In this document: positions 28,401-37,166 of the stretch, piece by piece
How positions within the stretch are numbered: the first letter of the stretch is position 1
Layout: every line of letters begins with the position of its first letter
NCBI RefSeq assembly: GCF_022374895.2
Contig: NZ_CP092423.2
Location: 1,798,001-1,862,000 of the forward strand
Reading direction: 5' to 3'
DNA length: 64,000 nucleotides
DNA from: Mycobacterium lentiflavum
GTDB lineage: Bacteria > Actinomycetota > Actinomycetes > Mycobacteriales > Mycobacteriaceae
The notes under the pieces: model-generated
Databases searched by the model: none
The model's input: only the letters and a program-made list of their open reading frames with translations
Told to the model about the DNA's origin: nothing
Translations under genes and position numbers: made by a program

Positions 28401-31400
28401 CCGCTGGTGGCCGAACCGTTTCGGTGCATCCCTTGTTGGGTGCGCACGTGCGGCTGCTGGAAGAGCCCGAGCGACACGTCTGGCAGGGCGAAGTCGGCAC
28501 CACGGCACAGCCGTGGCTCGTAGACCACCAGGTGCACGGCGTGCCGGCCCTGCCCGGAGCCGCCTACTGCGAGATGGCCCTCGCGGCGGCGCGCGCGACG
28601 CTGGGTGACGCGTCGGAGGTCCGCGACATCCGATTCGAACGGATGCTGCTGCTCGATGATGAGACGGCGCTGAATGCCGAGGCGTCGGTCCAGGCGCCCG
28701 GCGTGGTGTCGTTCGAGGTGCAAACCGACGAGGAGGGCGAGTACACGCGGCGCGCCGCGGCAACCTTGCAGGCCATCGACGAGCTGGGCCAACCACCGGT
28801 ACACGATGTCGCCGCGCTGCTCGCCGCCCATCCGAACCGGGTCGACGGAACGCAGTTGCGGGAATGGTTCGACAACCGCGGAGTCCGGTTCGGCCCCGCG
28901 TTCGCCGGCCTGGCGGCCGCGCGCACCGGCACCGCGGCGACCGGCACGGTGCTGGCCGAAGTCGCGGGTCCCGAGCAGGTTCACTTGCAGCACAGCGCTT
29001 TTCGGGTGCATCCGGCGGTGCTCGACGCGTGCTTCCAGTCGATCGCGGCTCATGCACACGATATCGCCGACGGCGGTCTGCTATTGCCGCTGGGTGTCCG
29101 CCGGCTGCGCAGTTACGGGTCGCTGCGCGGCGCCCGTTACTGCCTGAGTCGGGTGACCGAGGCGAATCAGATCGGAATGGAAGCCGATCTCGACGTGTTC
29201 GACGAGAACGGGACCGTGTTGCTGATCGTGCGCGGGCTGAGCGTGGGCAGCGACGTCTCCGAGAGCGGGGCGCGCCAGCGAGTGCTGGCCGAGCGCCTGC
29301 TGGCGATCGACTGGGAGCCGCGCGACCTGCCCGCCGCCGAGAGCGCTGACGCCGGGAGCTGGCTGTTGCTGGCCGACGACGACGACCCGTTGGCCGCCGA
29401 GCTCGCCGATGTGCTGAAAAGCGAAGGCGCCCAGTGCGAAATCGCCGGACAGCTCGCCGTGCCGATGGGCGATGTCGCAGGTGTGGTGGTCCTGGCCGGG
29501 CCGCAGACCGCCTTCGATGAGCAGTCCCCGGCCCGCGGCTGCGAACAGGTGCGACGGCTGGTGCGGATCGCCCGCACGCTCGACGAAGCCTCCGACGAGC
29601 CGGCCCGGCTGTACGTCGTGACCCGCAACGCCCAGACCGTGCTGCCCGATGACCAGCCCAACCTGGACCAGGCGGGCCTGCGCGGGTTGATGCGAGTGAT
29701 TTCCGCCGAAGACGCCGAACTGCGGGCGACCCAGATCGATATCGATCACGGAACCGACGCCGCGCAGTTGGCGCGCCAGCTGCTGGCCGGATCGGACGAG
29801 GACGAAACCGCCTGGCGCGGCGGACAGTGGTACACCGCCCGGCTGCGCTGCGCCCCGTTACGGCCCGACGAGCGGCAAACCGCCATCGCGAACCATCAGC
29901 TCGACGGCATGCGCCTGGAGATCCGCACTCCCGGTGACCTGGCCGGCCTGGAACTCGTTGCGTTCGAACGCGCCGCACCGGGACCTGGGCAGATCGAGGT
30001 CGCGGTCACCGCGTCCAGCCTCAACTTCGCCGACGTGCTGATCGCCATGGGCCGATTCCCCAGCGTCGACGGGCGTCAACCGCGCCTCGGTATGGACTTC
30101 GCGGGCGTGGTGACCGCGGTCGGGCCTGACGTCACCGGCCATCAGGTCGGTGACCGGGTCGGCGGCGTATCCGAAAACGGCTGTTGGGCAACGTTCGTCA
30201 CCTGTGACGCCGAACTTGCCGTGACACTTCCGCCCAGTCTGGACGCTGAGCAGGCCGTCGCGGCCACGACCGCGTACGCCACCGCCTGGTATGGCCTGCA
30301 GGAGATGGCCAGGATCAAGCCGGGGGAGCGGGTGCTGATCCACTCGGCGACCGGCGGAGTGGGCCGGGCCGCAATCGCGATAGCGCGGTTGGTCGGGGCG
30401 GAGATCTTTGCCACGGCGGGCAGCCCGCAGCGGCGTGCCCTGTTGCACGACATGGGTATCGAGCATGTCTACGACTCGCGCAGCACCGAATTCGCCGACC
30501 TGATCCGACGCGACACCGACGGCTACGGCGTCGACGTCGTGCTCAACTCGGTCACCGGTGCCGCCCAGCGCGCCGGCTTCGAACTGCTGGCTATCGGTGG
30601 ACGGTTCGTCGAGATCGGCAAGCGCGACGTCTACGGCGACACCCGGCTGGGCCAATATCCGTTCCGCCGCAACCTCACGTTCCACTACCTCGACCTCGCG
30701 CTGATGGCGGCCAGCCACCCCCGGCAAGTGGGGGATCTGTTGCGGACGGTGTACCGACTCGTCGGAGACGGTGGGTTGCCGCCGCTCGAGCACACCGCCT
30801 ATCCACTTGACCAGGCGGCCACGGCAATTCGCGTGATGGGTGCGGCCGAGCACAACGGCAAACTCGTCCTGTCCGTCCCGCGTGACGGGCACAGTACGGT
30901 GCTGGTACCCCCGGAGCGGGCCACCGTGTTCCGCGGTGATGGTGCCTACATCATCACCGGTGGACTGGGCGGGCTCGGGCTGTATCTGGCCACCGAGATG
31001 GCCAAGGCGGGCTGCGGCCGGATCGTGCTGACCGCGAGGGCCAACCCAACTCCCAAAGCGCGCCGGGCCATTGACCGGATCCGCGCCGGCGGGGCCGACG
31101 TCGTCGTGGAGTCCGGCAACATGGCCGAGGCCGACACCGCGGCCCGGGTGGTGGCCGCGGCCACGGCCACCGGGCTTCCGCTGCGTGGGGTGCTGCATGC
31201 CGCGGCGGTGGTGGTGGACGCCACGTTGGCCAACATCACCGACGAGGTGATCGACCGTGATTGGGCGCCAAAGGTTTACGGCGCATGGAACCTGCACCGC
31301 GCCACGGTGGGCCAGCCACTGGACTGGTTCTGCTGTTTCTCCTCCGCGGCAGCACTACTGGGCACGCCAGGACAGGGTGCCTACGCGGCAGCCAACAGCT

Positions 31401-31969
31401 GGGTGGATGCCTTCACGTTGTGGCGGCGCCGCCAGGGCTTGGCGTCGCTGGCGATCGCGTGGGGCGCATGGGGAGAGGTCGGGCGCGCCACGCACCTGGC
31501 CGAGGGCGGGCGTACCACCATGATCGCCCCCGACGAAGGCGCGCGGACATTCGAAGAACTCCTGCGCTATAACCGTGGCCACACGGGGTATATCCCGATG
31601 ACCGGGTCGTCCTGGCTGGCCGATTTGGTGGCGCGCAGCCCGTTCGCCGAAGCCTTCCAGCACGCGGGAGCGCACCCGGCCGGCGAGACCACGTTGCGCA
31701 CCGAACTACGATCACTACCACAGGACGAATGGCCCACCCGGCTTCGGCGGCTGATCACCGAGCAGACCGGTCTGATCCTGCGTCGCACGGTCGACCCAGA
31801 CCGCCCGTTCGTCGAACACGGCCTGGACTCGCTGGGCAATCTGGAGCTGCGGACGCGCATCGAGGCCGAGATCGGAATCCGCGTCACGCCGAAGGCGATT
31901 GCCACCCACAACACGGCCCAGGCATTGAGCGTCCATCTGGCCGAGACGCTGGTGGCGGAGAAAACGTAG
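25448..31969 (+). CDS. Type I PKS: ACP-KS-AT-DH-ER-KR-ACP, PpsA-like head with fully reducing module
   Basis: 2173 aa. N-terminal ACP (GVGSRD, Ser44) that would receive an acyl chain from the FAAL; KS about 100-525 (DTACSSS, Cys272; ETHGTGT); AT about 625-930 (VFVYSGQGSQ, GHSMGE Ser718); DH about 990-1270 (DHQVHGVPALPG, His1027); ER about 1490-1790 ([11 protein letters not shown]); KR about 1830-2020 (GGLGGLG, SSAAA, YAAANSW); ACP (LDSLGN, Ser2128). The AT carries VDVASH, the same as the PpsD-like AT in this window and unlike the VAPH of the PpsA- and PpsC-like ATs, suggesting methylmalonyl-CoA. The ACP-KS half closely resembles that of the ppsA-like protein at 53457. It lies where M. tuberculosis has oppositely oriented synthases (mas, pks15/1), but neither has this N-terminal ACP. 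Single or iterative use is undecided. Confidence 0.88.
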   Translation: MTSAGPDEAGGLKRWLIDYLVNEIGCDREDVGLDVAFNDLGVGSRDAVVLSGELATLAGRAVSPLDFWQHPTINELVQFLTTPESESQAQADSADRGWADEPIAVIGLGCRFPGDISGPDAYWRFLCEGRSSVAEVPADRWLPFDDGSPEITRALAGTTRWASVLTDVDGFDAEFFEISPHEATAMDPQQRLLLEVAWEALEHAGIPAESLRRSQTGVFAGACATDYGYLAGTDLSRVDAWSNIGGALSIIANRLSYFLDLRGPSVSVDTACSSSLVAVHLGCQSLRTGDCDLAIAAGVNLLLSPAIFRSFDGAEALSPTGQCKSFDADADGFVRGEGCGAVILKRLSDAVRDGDRVLAVLRGSAVNQDGRSNGLMAPNPAAQMAVLRAACANAGVAPHQVDYVETHGTGTLLGDPIEARALGTVLGRGRTEDGPLLIGAVKSNMGHLEGAAGIAGLIKAVLAVHRGHIPPNLNYQTPNPHIPFDEMRLKVVAEPTDWPDTGLPRRAGVSSFGFGGTNAHVVIEQAPETDPVASQPGPAVSTLVLSGKSTERVSSLASALADWMDGDGADVALPDVAHTLNHHRSRHPVFATVCARDRKHAIVGLRALADGTPADGVVAPHQAASRPGTVFVYSGQGSQWAGMGRQLLADEPVFAAAVAELEPIFVAHAGFSLQRVLADGQPVTGIERIQPLLVGVQLALTALWRSYGVEPDAVIGHSMGEVTAAVVAGALSVSDGLRVICTRSRLMARLSGQGAMALVESDAAAIEALLADYPQVSLAVYASPGQTVIAGPPDQVDAVMAVVADGDRLARRIEVDVASHHHIIEPILPELRSELADLAPDTPTIPVISTTTGPADDTPAFDADHWAANLRNPVRFSQAIAHAGSQAVGSHATFIEISPHPLLAHGINDTLGAGDYRIVSTLARDADDTLTFHTNLNASHTDHPPRTPHPPEPHPALPSAPWHHTRHWIGAAEHRAQLPARDSETAGGRTVSVHPLLGAHVRLLEEPERHVWQGEVGTTAQPWLVDHQVHGVPALPGAAYCEMALAAARATLGDASEVRDIRFERMLLLDDETALNAEASVQAPGVVSFEVQTDEEGEYTRRAAATLQAIDELGQPPVHDVAALLAAHPNRVDGTQLREWFDNRGVRFGPAFAGLAAARTGTAATGTVLAEVAGPEQVHLQHSAFRVHPAVLDACFQSIAAHAHDIADGGLLLPLGVRRLRSYGSLRGARYCLSRVTEANQIGMEADLDVFDENGTVLLIVRGLSVGSDVSESGARQRVLAERLLAIDWEPRDLPAAESADAGSWLLLADDDDPLAAELADVLKSEGAQCEIAGQLAVPMGDVAGVVVLAGPQTAFDEQSPARGCEQVRRLVRIARTLDEASDEPARLYVVTRNAQTVLPDDQPNLDQAGLRGLMRVISAEDAELRATQIDIDHGTDAAQLARQLLAGSDEDETAWRGGQWYTARLRCAPLRPDERQTAIANHQLDGMRLEIRTPGDLAGLELVAFERAAPGPGQIEVAVTASSLNFADVLIAMGRFPSVDGRQPRLGMDFAGVVTAVGPDVTGHQVGDRVGGVSENGCWATFVTCDAELAVTLPPSLDAEQAVAATTAYATAWYGLQEMARIKPGERVLIHSATGGVGRAAIAIARLVGAEIFATAGSPQRRALLHDMGIEHVYDSRSTEFADLIRRDTDGYGVDVVLNSVTGAAQRAGFELLAIGGRFVEIGKRDVYGDTRLGQYPFRRNLTFHYLDLALMAASHPRQVGDLLRTVYRLVGDGGLPPLEHTAYPLDQAATAIRVMGAAEHNGKLVLSVPRDGHSTVLVPPERATVFRGDGAYIITGGLGGLGLYLATEMAKAGCGRIVLTARANPTPKARRAIDRIRAGGADVVVESGNMAEADTAARVVAAATATGLPLRGVLHAAAVVVDATLANITDEVIDRDWAPKVYGAWNLHRATVGQPLDWFCCFSSAAALLGTPGQGAYAAANSWVDAFTLWRRRQGLASLAIAWGAWGEVGRATHLAEGGRTTMIAPDEGARTFEELLRYNRGHTGYIPMTGSSWLADLVARSPFAEAFQHAGAHPAGETTLRTELRSLPQDEWPTRLRRLITEQTGLILRRTVDPDRPFVEHGLDSLGNLELRTRIEAEIGIRVTPKAIATHNTAQALSVHLAETLVAEKT

Positions 31970-31997
31970 CGGCAGAACCGAGCTACCCGAACGGGTT

Positions 31998-33251
31998 TCA
32001 GGCCAACCGGGTCGTCTTGATGGACACGCCCGCGGCCGGCAGACGCGCCAGCAGTGCGTCGCCCATCGCCGCGGCGGGGGTGAGCACCCCCCGCAACCCG
32101 GACAGCCGATCGCGATCGAGCGCGAGCGCCAGGCCGCTCTCGCCGAGCATGACCGAGGTCGCGTGGTACGCGTCGGTGTGCTGTGCGTACGTCGCCAGGT
32201 AGCGGGCCCCGGTCGTGGTGGTGGCGTACGTCTCCATCCTGAAATGACCACGTCGCTGCGAGGCGTCACTCGGACCGGCGCCCGGCTTGGGCAGCACCCG
32301 CTGGACCCATCGTCGCGGCAATCGGTGCGAATGCCGATTCGCCAACCGGAAGGCGCCCGCCAGGGCGCCCGTGACCGTCCTGGCGGCGGCCGGAGCCACA
32401 AACGACTTTCCCAGACTCATCGCTTCCGAATAGCGAAACCGCCGGCCATACTTCCATTCCTGTAATGCATTGCTGCGGCGGACAATTCGGGTGTTGTGCG
32501 AGGCCAGAATGAACCCGCCGGCCCAGAAGCCGGCCAGCTCGGGGGCGATGTCACACCCGCGGCGGCAGGTAAAGTCCGGCTGCGGACCGATTTCGGGTTC
32601 GGCTGCGCGGTCTGTCGTCAGCGTGTACGGGTCATCGAGGAGCCGACGGGCTTCCGGGTCGCTGGATGCGGTGCGCATCGTTCCCAGTAGCGACGCCACC
32701 GTGCCGCCGGAGGCCCCGAATTGGGAGAAGGACCGCAACACCATGGTCGTGTCGCAGAGCTCCCCGGCTGCGTCTTCGCGCGCCTTCCGGTACAGCTGGT
32801 AGACGTTGAGATCCGAAGGGATCGAGTCGAATCCGCACGACAGCACGATTCGGGCGCCGGTGTCGACGGCCTGCTTGTGGTACTGGTCGATGGCGTTGCG
32901 CGCGAACATCAGCTCGCCGGTCAGGTCGGCGTAGTCCGTTCCGGCCGCGGCGCAGGCACCCACCAAAGGCAGGCCGTAGTGCGCGTAGGGGCCGACGGTC
33001 GTCAGCACCACTCGCGTCCGGGCGGTCAGCGCGGCCAGCGTCGAGGGCTGCGACGCGTGGGCGACGATCACCGGCCAATCCGCTGCCTCGGGGCCCAGTG
33101 TCTGCCGCACCGCCTGCAGGCGTTCACTGCTTCGGCCGGCCAGGGCGATGCGTGCCGGGGATCCGCATCGCGCGAGGTATTCGGCGGTCAGCTTGCCGGA
33201 AAAGCCGGTGGCCCCGTACAAGACGATGTCGAACTCACGCTCGGTGGTCAC
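31998..33251 (-). CDS. Trans-acting enoyl reductase, saccharopine-dehydrogenase-like (Rv2953-type)
   Basis: 417 aa. NAD(P)-binding fold at the N-terminus (FDIVLYGATGFSGKLTAEYL), then DYADLTGELMF and CGFDSIPSDL. Rv2953 supplies, in trans, the enoyl reduction missing from PpsD during phthiocerol synthesis, and this protein matches recalled Rv2953 over its length. The ppsD-like protein here also has DH and KR but no ER, so the pairing is kept. Start is GTG at 33251 (VTTEREFDIV), overlapping the papA5 stop by 4 nt (GTGA); the longer open frame upstream runs inside papA5. It is the last gene of the minus-strand operon and converges on the synthase at 25448 with a 28-bp gap and no obvious terminator. 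Confidence 0.9.
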   Translation of the reverse strand: MTTEREFDIVLYGATGFSGKLTAEYLARCGSPARIALAGRSSERLQAVRQTLGPEAADWPVIVAHASQPSTLAALTARTRVVLTTVGPYAHYGLPLVGACAAAGTDYADLTGELMFARNAIDQYHKQAVDTGARIVLSCGFDSIPSDLNVYQLYRKAREDAAGELCDTTMVLRSFSQFGASGGTVASLLGTMRTASSDPEARRLLDDPYTLTTDRAAEPEIGPQPDFTCRRGCDIAPELAGFWAGGFILASHNTRIVRRSNALQEWKYGRRFRYSEAMSLGKSFVAPAAARTVTGALAGAFRLANRHSHRLPRRWVQRVLPKPGAGPSDASQRRGHFRMETYATTTTGARYLATYAQHTDAYHATSVMLGESGLALALDRDRLSGLRGVLTPAAAMGDALLARLPAAGVSIKTTRLA

Positions 33252-34504
33252 TCCATCACCCAGCTGTCCTCGGCGGGAGCAGCGCACAACAGCGAATGGA
33301 CTTCCTTCAGGGACTCCTGGTGGCCCGGCAGGTTGCAGTGGCGCTCGATGTACAGCTGACCCGCGAAGGTCCAGCAACTGTAGAGATCGACCGGCGCGTG
33401 GGCCGCGAAGTGGAATTCGCCGCCGACATCGGTGATTTCGATGCCTTCAGGCGTGCGCAAGCCGGGGATGGAGCCAACGTCCGTGCACATCACGAACGGG
33501 GGCAGTCCGGGCAGGCTGCCTTCGTACTGCAGGCTGAAGTGCAGCGACGACTGCTGAATCAGGCCTTCGGACAGGTCAGCGCGAAACGCCTCCACGATGT
33601 CGCCGGCCAACCCGACGAGATCGGTATCGGGTCCGATTTCGGCCAGATAACTCGCCAACCCCAGCGGCATCGTGCCTTCGGTCGCACCGACCGGGGGCGT
33701 CAGGTGATAGCGCAGGTCGACCGGATAGAAGTAAGGAATCGGGATGTGTGGGGTATTGCGGATTTCCCATTCGGCCAGCAGCAGCGCCGCGGCCACCAGG
33801 GAGTTGAGGCTGAGCTGATTGTCACGGCCCAACTCCACCAACTCCGATGTCTCCTGCTCGGTGAAGCGGACTCGTGCCACCGGAATGTGTTGCATCAGAT
33901 CGGAACTCGATACGATGGCTGGCTTCTCGACGGCCGGCAGGTCGTAGGCGAAGGCCGCCGGGAAAAGACGTTCCAGTCCCGAACGCTCCTGCTTGGCCAC
34001 GCCGCGCTGTTCGAGCAGCGCCTCGAGTGATTCGGGTGCGGGCTGCGGGGTCACCGGACCGGCATCGCCGGTTTCCACCACGTTGGTATAGCGGGACAGC
34101 AGCTCTTCAAACAGAGCGAAGACATGATGCCCGTCGGCCAGCGCGTGGTGTGCATACAAGGTCAGGTCGCTTTGTTGGCTGCCGATTTGCAGCCGAAGAT
34201 TCAGCAGGGACTGGTTCTGGTCGAGGCGCATGCCGGCGAGCGCAGCATCCGACGTGTGCTCATCGACGATCCACAGTCCCGGATGCATGACGTCTTCGGC
34301 GACGATCTGATGCCGGCCGTCGTCGGCCTGCTCGAGGTGGCCGGCCCAGATGGGGTGCATCTGCAGGAGCGCATCGAAAGCATCTGCCATTGCGTCGATA
34401 TCGACGTCACCAGTGAGCTGTATCTTCAGCCCGAAGAAGGTCTCATTGGCCGCGAACACTTCTTCGCTGTGCGCGAGCTTGCGGATCACGGATCCGGAAA
34501 ACAC
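33248..34504 (-). CDS. papA5: PapA5-like polyketide acyltransferase
   Basis: 418 aa; M. tuberculosis PapA5 is 422 aa. Condensation-fold acyltransferase that esterifies phthiocerol-type alcohols with fatty acyl chains taken from a PKS ACP. The N-terminus MFSGSVIRKLAHSEEVFA and the catalytic HHALADG (HHxxxDG) near residue 119 are visible, as are LSLNSLVAAALLLAEW and YPVDLRYHL. It follows drrC by about 12 nt and overlaps the trans-acting reductase gene by 4 nt. Its retention implies that the product of this operon is an alcohol that gets esterified. The acid it would add is unclear, since no canonical mas is in the window. Confidence 0.93.
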   Translation of the reverse strand: MFSGSVIRKLAHSEEVFAANETFFGLKIQLTGDVDIDAMADAFDALLQMHPIWAGHLEQADDGRHQIVAEDVMHPGLWIVDEHTSDAALAGMRLDQNQSLLNLRLQIGSQQSDLTLYAHHALADGHHVFALFEELLSRYTNVVETGDAGPVTPQPAPESLEALLEQRGVAKQERSGLERLFPAAFAYDLPAVEKPAIVSSSDLMQHIPVARVRFTEQETSELVELGRDNQLSLNSLVAAALLLAEWEIRNTPHIPIPYFYPVDLRYHLTPPVGATEGTMPLGLASYLAEIGPDTDLVGLAGDIVEAFRADLSEGLIQQSSLHFSLQYEGSLPGLPPFVMCTDVGSIPGLRTPEGIEITDVGGEFHFAAHAPVDLYSCWTFAGQLYIERHCNLPGHQESLKEVHSLLCAAPAEDSWVME

Positions 34505-34516
34505 TGCTGACTTCCC

Positions 34517-35350
34517 CTATCTGCGTGTGCTGGCCCGTCGATAGCCCAGCAGCGTTGGTGCGACGCAGACCGCGGTGATGCCGGCGACCCACAGCAATGT
34601 CTGGACCATCGGCGACCGCACCGGCCCGCCCAGCGCCAGTGCGCGCATCGTGTCGGTCGCGCAGCTGATCGGCTGGTGGGCAACCACCGGCTGGATCCAC
34701 TTGGGAAATTGGTCTACGGGCAGGAACCCGGTCGAGAACAGGATCGCGAGTAGGTGCACCAGCGTAATCGCCTCGAGGAGAAAGTTCTTCGACGCGTACC
34801 AGGCAATCGATATGATCAGGGTCGCGAAGGCGAGTCCGAACAGCACCGGGATGCTCAGCCACACCAAGGTGGGCAGGATGCCCTGTTTGAAGCGGAAACC
34901 CAGCACCATCCCCGCGACCAACACGATCCCCGTCGTGACGACGATCCGGACCATCTCCGCGAGGATCCGCGAACAGACGCCCGACGCGCGGTGCACGGGC
35001 ACCACCCACAGCCGGCGCAACAGGCCCTCGTCGCGCTCGACGATAAGGCCGATCGCACCGACCGCAGACCCGTTGACCGCCGCGGCGAGCACGTTCATCG
35101 GAACCGTGTTGAACAGCGCGTCGTACCCGGCGACTTGGGTAACCGCATGGCCCAGAACAATATTCATGGTGATCAGGAACAGCACGGGCAACACGGTGAC
35201 CATGATGATCGCGGTGACGTCGCGTGACCACTTGATCAGTATCCGCCGTGTCTGCACCAGGGTTTGCGGGACCAGCACGCGGGCCGAATTCTCGTGCACG
35301 CGCGGCGCGGCGGCGGGACGGGCGGTTTCCTCGTATACCAGAGTCATCAT
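34517..35350 (-). CDS. drrC: ABC-2 type permease DrrC
   Basis: 277 aa (M. tuberculosis DrrC 276). Integral membrane subunit that with DrrA and DrrB exports PDIM-type lipids. Six hydrophobic segments are recognisable, starting near IIMVTVLPVLFLITMNIVLG, with the conserved loop LLRRLWVVPVHRASGVCSRI and GFRFKQG between. The start is ATG at 35350 (MMTLVYEE), overlapping the drrB stop as ATGA. The longer open frame to 35539 is a shadow of drrB. The C-terminus ends in GYRRAST, as in the tuberculosis protein. Confidence 0.92.
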   Translation of the reverse strand: MMTLVYEETARPAAAPRVHENSARVLVPQTLVQTRRILIKWSRDVTAIIMVTVLPVLFLITMNIVLGHAVTQVAGYDALFNTVPMNVLAAAVNGSAVGAIGLIVERDEGLLRRLWVVPVHRASGVCSRILAEMVRIVVTTGIVLVAGMVLGFRFKQGILPTLVWLSIPVLFGLAFATLIISIAWYASKNFLLEAITLVHLLAILFSTGFLPVDQFPKWIQPVVAHQPISCATDTMRALALGGPVRSPMVQTLLWVAGITAVCVAPTLLGYRRASTRR

Positions 35351-36171
35351 GCCCGCTTCGACAAGACGATGACCGATACCGGAACCAGCAGCGCGGCCAA
35401 TCCGCACAACCACGCCAGCGTCGGCGCCAGCACGGACCAGGTAAGCGACGTGTGAAACGGTGCGACGTCGGCGGCGGCGCCATGCAGGCTGTCCACCAAC
35501 GCGGAGATCGGCTGGTTGCGAACGAAGGGCTGGACCCAACGGGGGAACTGCTCCACCGGTTGAACACCGACCGACAGCAGCCCAAAGATCAACGGCGGCA
35601 ACGTCAGCATGGGAGCCATCGCCTCGGGATTACGGGATCCGGTGCCCAACAGGTCCGCCGCGAACGAGAGCACCGCCCCGAAGACGAGCACTAACAGGCA
35701 GAAGGCAACGGTGTCAACGGCCGATCCGCGAAAGCGAAATCCTATGGTGTAACCGCAGATTAGGGCCACCGTCAGGGACACCGTGCACCGGTAGAGGGCG
35801 GCGGCGATGCGGGCGGCCACCGGGGTAAACGGTGGGATCGGCATGGATCGGAACCGGCGGTTGACGCCCTGCACCGAGTCCGTCGCCGCCCGAAACGCAG
35901 TTGACATGGCGGCAAATGTGATGGCCTCCAAAGCGATCAGTGGCATCAAGTACTGCGCATAGCTGCTGGCCACACCCCTGGTGACGTTGCCCATGATCTG
36001 GTGTAGCGGGATGTAGAAGCCGGCGGTGAACACCACCGAGACCGCGATGGTGATGGCGAGCTCACCGTTGCGCACGGTGGGCGCGATGAAGCGGGTGGTG
36101 AGCACCCACCACTGGGTCCCCATCGAGGGGTGGGGACGCGCCCGGGATCCCGCGAAGCCGGCGGCGGTCAC
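35347..36171 (-). CDS. drrB: ABC-2 type permease DrrB
   Basis: 274 aa. Membrane partner of DrrA and DrrC. Several hydrophobic segments; family stretches are AATDSVQGVNRRFRSMPI, GYTIGFRFRG, AVLSFAADLLGTGSRNP and the near-C-terminal FVRNQPIS. The start is GTG at 36171, overlapping the drrA stop by 4 nt (GTGA). It is slightly shorter than M. tuberculosis DrrB (289 aa), with the difference at the N-terminus. Confidence 0.92.
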   Translation of the reverse strand: MTAAGFAGSRARPHPSMGTQWWVLTTRFIAPTVRNGELAITIAVSVVFTAGFYIPLHQIMGNVTRGVASSYAQYLMPLIALEAITFAAMSTAFRAATDSVQGVNRRFRSMPIPPFTPVAARIAAALYRCTVSLTVALICGYTIGFRFRGSAVDTVAFCLLVLVFGAVLSFAADLLGTGSRNPEAMAPMLTLPPLIFGLLSVGVQPVEQFPRWVQPFVRNQPISALVDSLHGAAADVAPFHTSLTWSVLAPTLAWLCGLAALLVPVSVIVLSKRA

Positions 36172-37157
36172 CTGATCGCCTCGGCAATGGATTTGGCGGG
36201 ATCTGTTGTCAATGCCAGGAATACGTCGTCCAACGATGGGCGGCGCAGCGCAACATCGGCAACGGCGATGTCGGCGGCGGCGAGCCGTCCCACGGCCTCG
36301 ACGAGGGTGTTGGCGCCGTCGGGGGCCGGCATGGCGATCCGGTCGGACTCGGTTTTCAGGGTGGCCCGGTTCTGCTGCGCCAACAGCGAGCCGAGGATCT
36401 CGGCGATCACCGGCAGATCGTGCAAGTCGCGCGGAACGACCTCAAGGTAACTGCCGCCCGTGCGGGCCTTGAGCTCGTCGGCCGTTCCCTCGGCGATGAT
36501 CCGTCCGTGGTCGATGACGATGATGCGATCGGCCAGCGCATCGGCTTCCTCGAGATATTGCGTGGTCAACAGCGTGGCGATGCCGCGGCCCTTGAAATTG
36601 CTGACCAGATCCCAAATGCCTTGCCTGCTGCGGGGATCCAGGCCGGTGGTCGGCTCGTCCAAGAAGACCACCTGCGGCGGGACCACCAGGCCGCAGGCAA
36701 TGTCGATCCGTCGCCGCATCCCGCCCGAGTATGTTTTGACGCGCCGATCGCCGGCATACACCAGATCGAATTCCTCGATCAGTTCCTTGGCGCGGCTGCG
36801 CGCGGCGGCCTTCTTCAACCCGTAGAGACGACCGAACATGAAGAGGTTTTCCAGGCCGGTCAGCGTGTCGTCGATCGCGACCTGTTGTCCGGTAAGCATG
36901 ATCGACCGGCGCACACCGGCCGGCTCGGACACCACGTCATAGCCGGCGACCAGCGCGCGGCCCTCGTCGGGGCGGCTCAGGGTCGACAAGATGTCGACCA
37001 GCGTGGTCTTGCCCGCTCCGTTGGGCCCGAGCAGGCCGAGCACCTCACCACGGGCGACTTCGAAGCTGACCTCGTGCAAGGCCACGAAATCACCGAAGGT
37101 CTTGCGCACCTTGTCGACGACGACAGCCTTGTCAAAGTCGCGATCTACGTTGTTCAT
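36168..37157 (-). CDS. drrA: ABC transporter ATPase DrrA
   Basis: 329 aa. ATP-binding subunit of the lipid exporter. Walker A GPNGAGKTT near 44, signature YSGGMRRRIDIA near 140, Walker B VVFLDEPTTGLDPRS near 163, H-loop region LLTTQYLEEAD, and a C-terminal DrrA extension ending RRPSLDDVFLALTTDP. Overall it matches recalled M. tuberculosis DrrA. It starts 9 nt after the ppsE-like stop. Position directly behind ppsE is the same as in PDIM loci. Confidence 0.94.
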   Translation of the reverse strand: MNNVDRDFDKAVVVDKVRKTFGDFVALHEVSFEVARGEVLGLLGPNGAGKTTLVDILSTLSRPDEGRALVAGYDVVSEPAGVRRSIMLTGQQVAIDDTLTGLENLFMFGRLYGLKKAAARSRAKELIEEFDLVYAGDRRVKTYSGGMRRRIDIACGLVVPPQVVFLDEPTTGLDPRSRQGIWDLVSNFKGRGIATLLTTQYLEEADALADRIIVIDHGRIIAEGTADELKARTGGSYLEVVPRDLHDLPVIAEILGSLLAQQNRATLKTESDRIAMPAPDGANTLVEAVGRLAAADIAVADVALRRPSLDDVFLALTTDPAKSIAEAIR

Positions 37158-37166
37158 CGGGCCCCC

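Noticed and set aside
25448..31969. Calling the synthase mas
   Set aside because: Reducing domain set and AT signature fit, but Mas has no N-terminal ACP, and the KS resembles the ppsA-like KS of this window.
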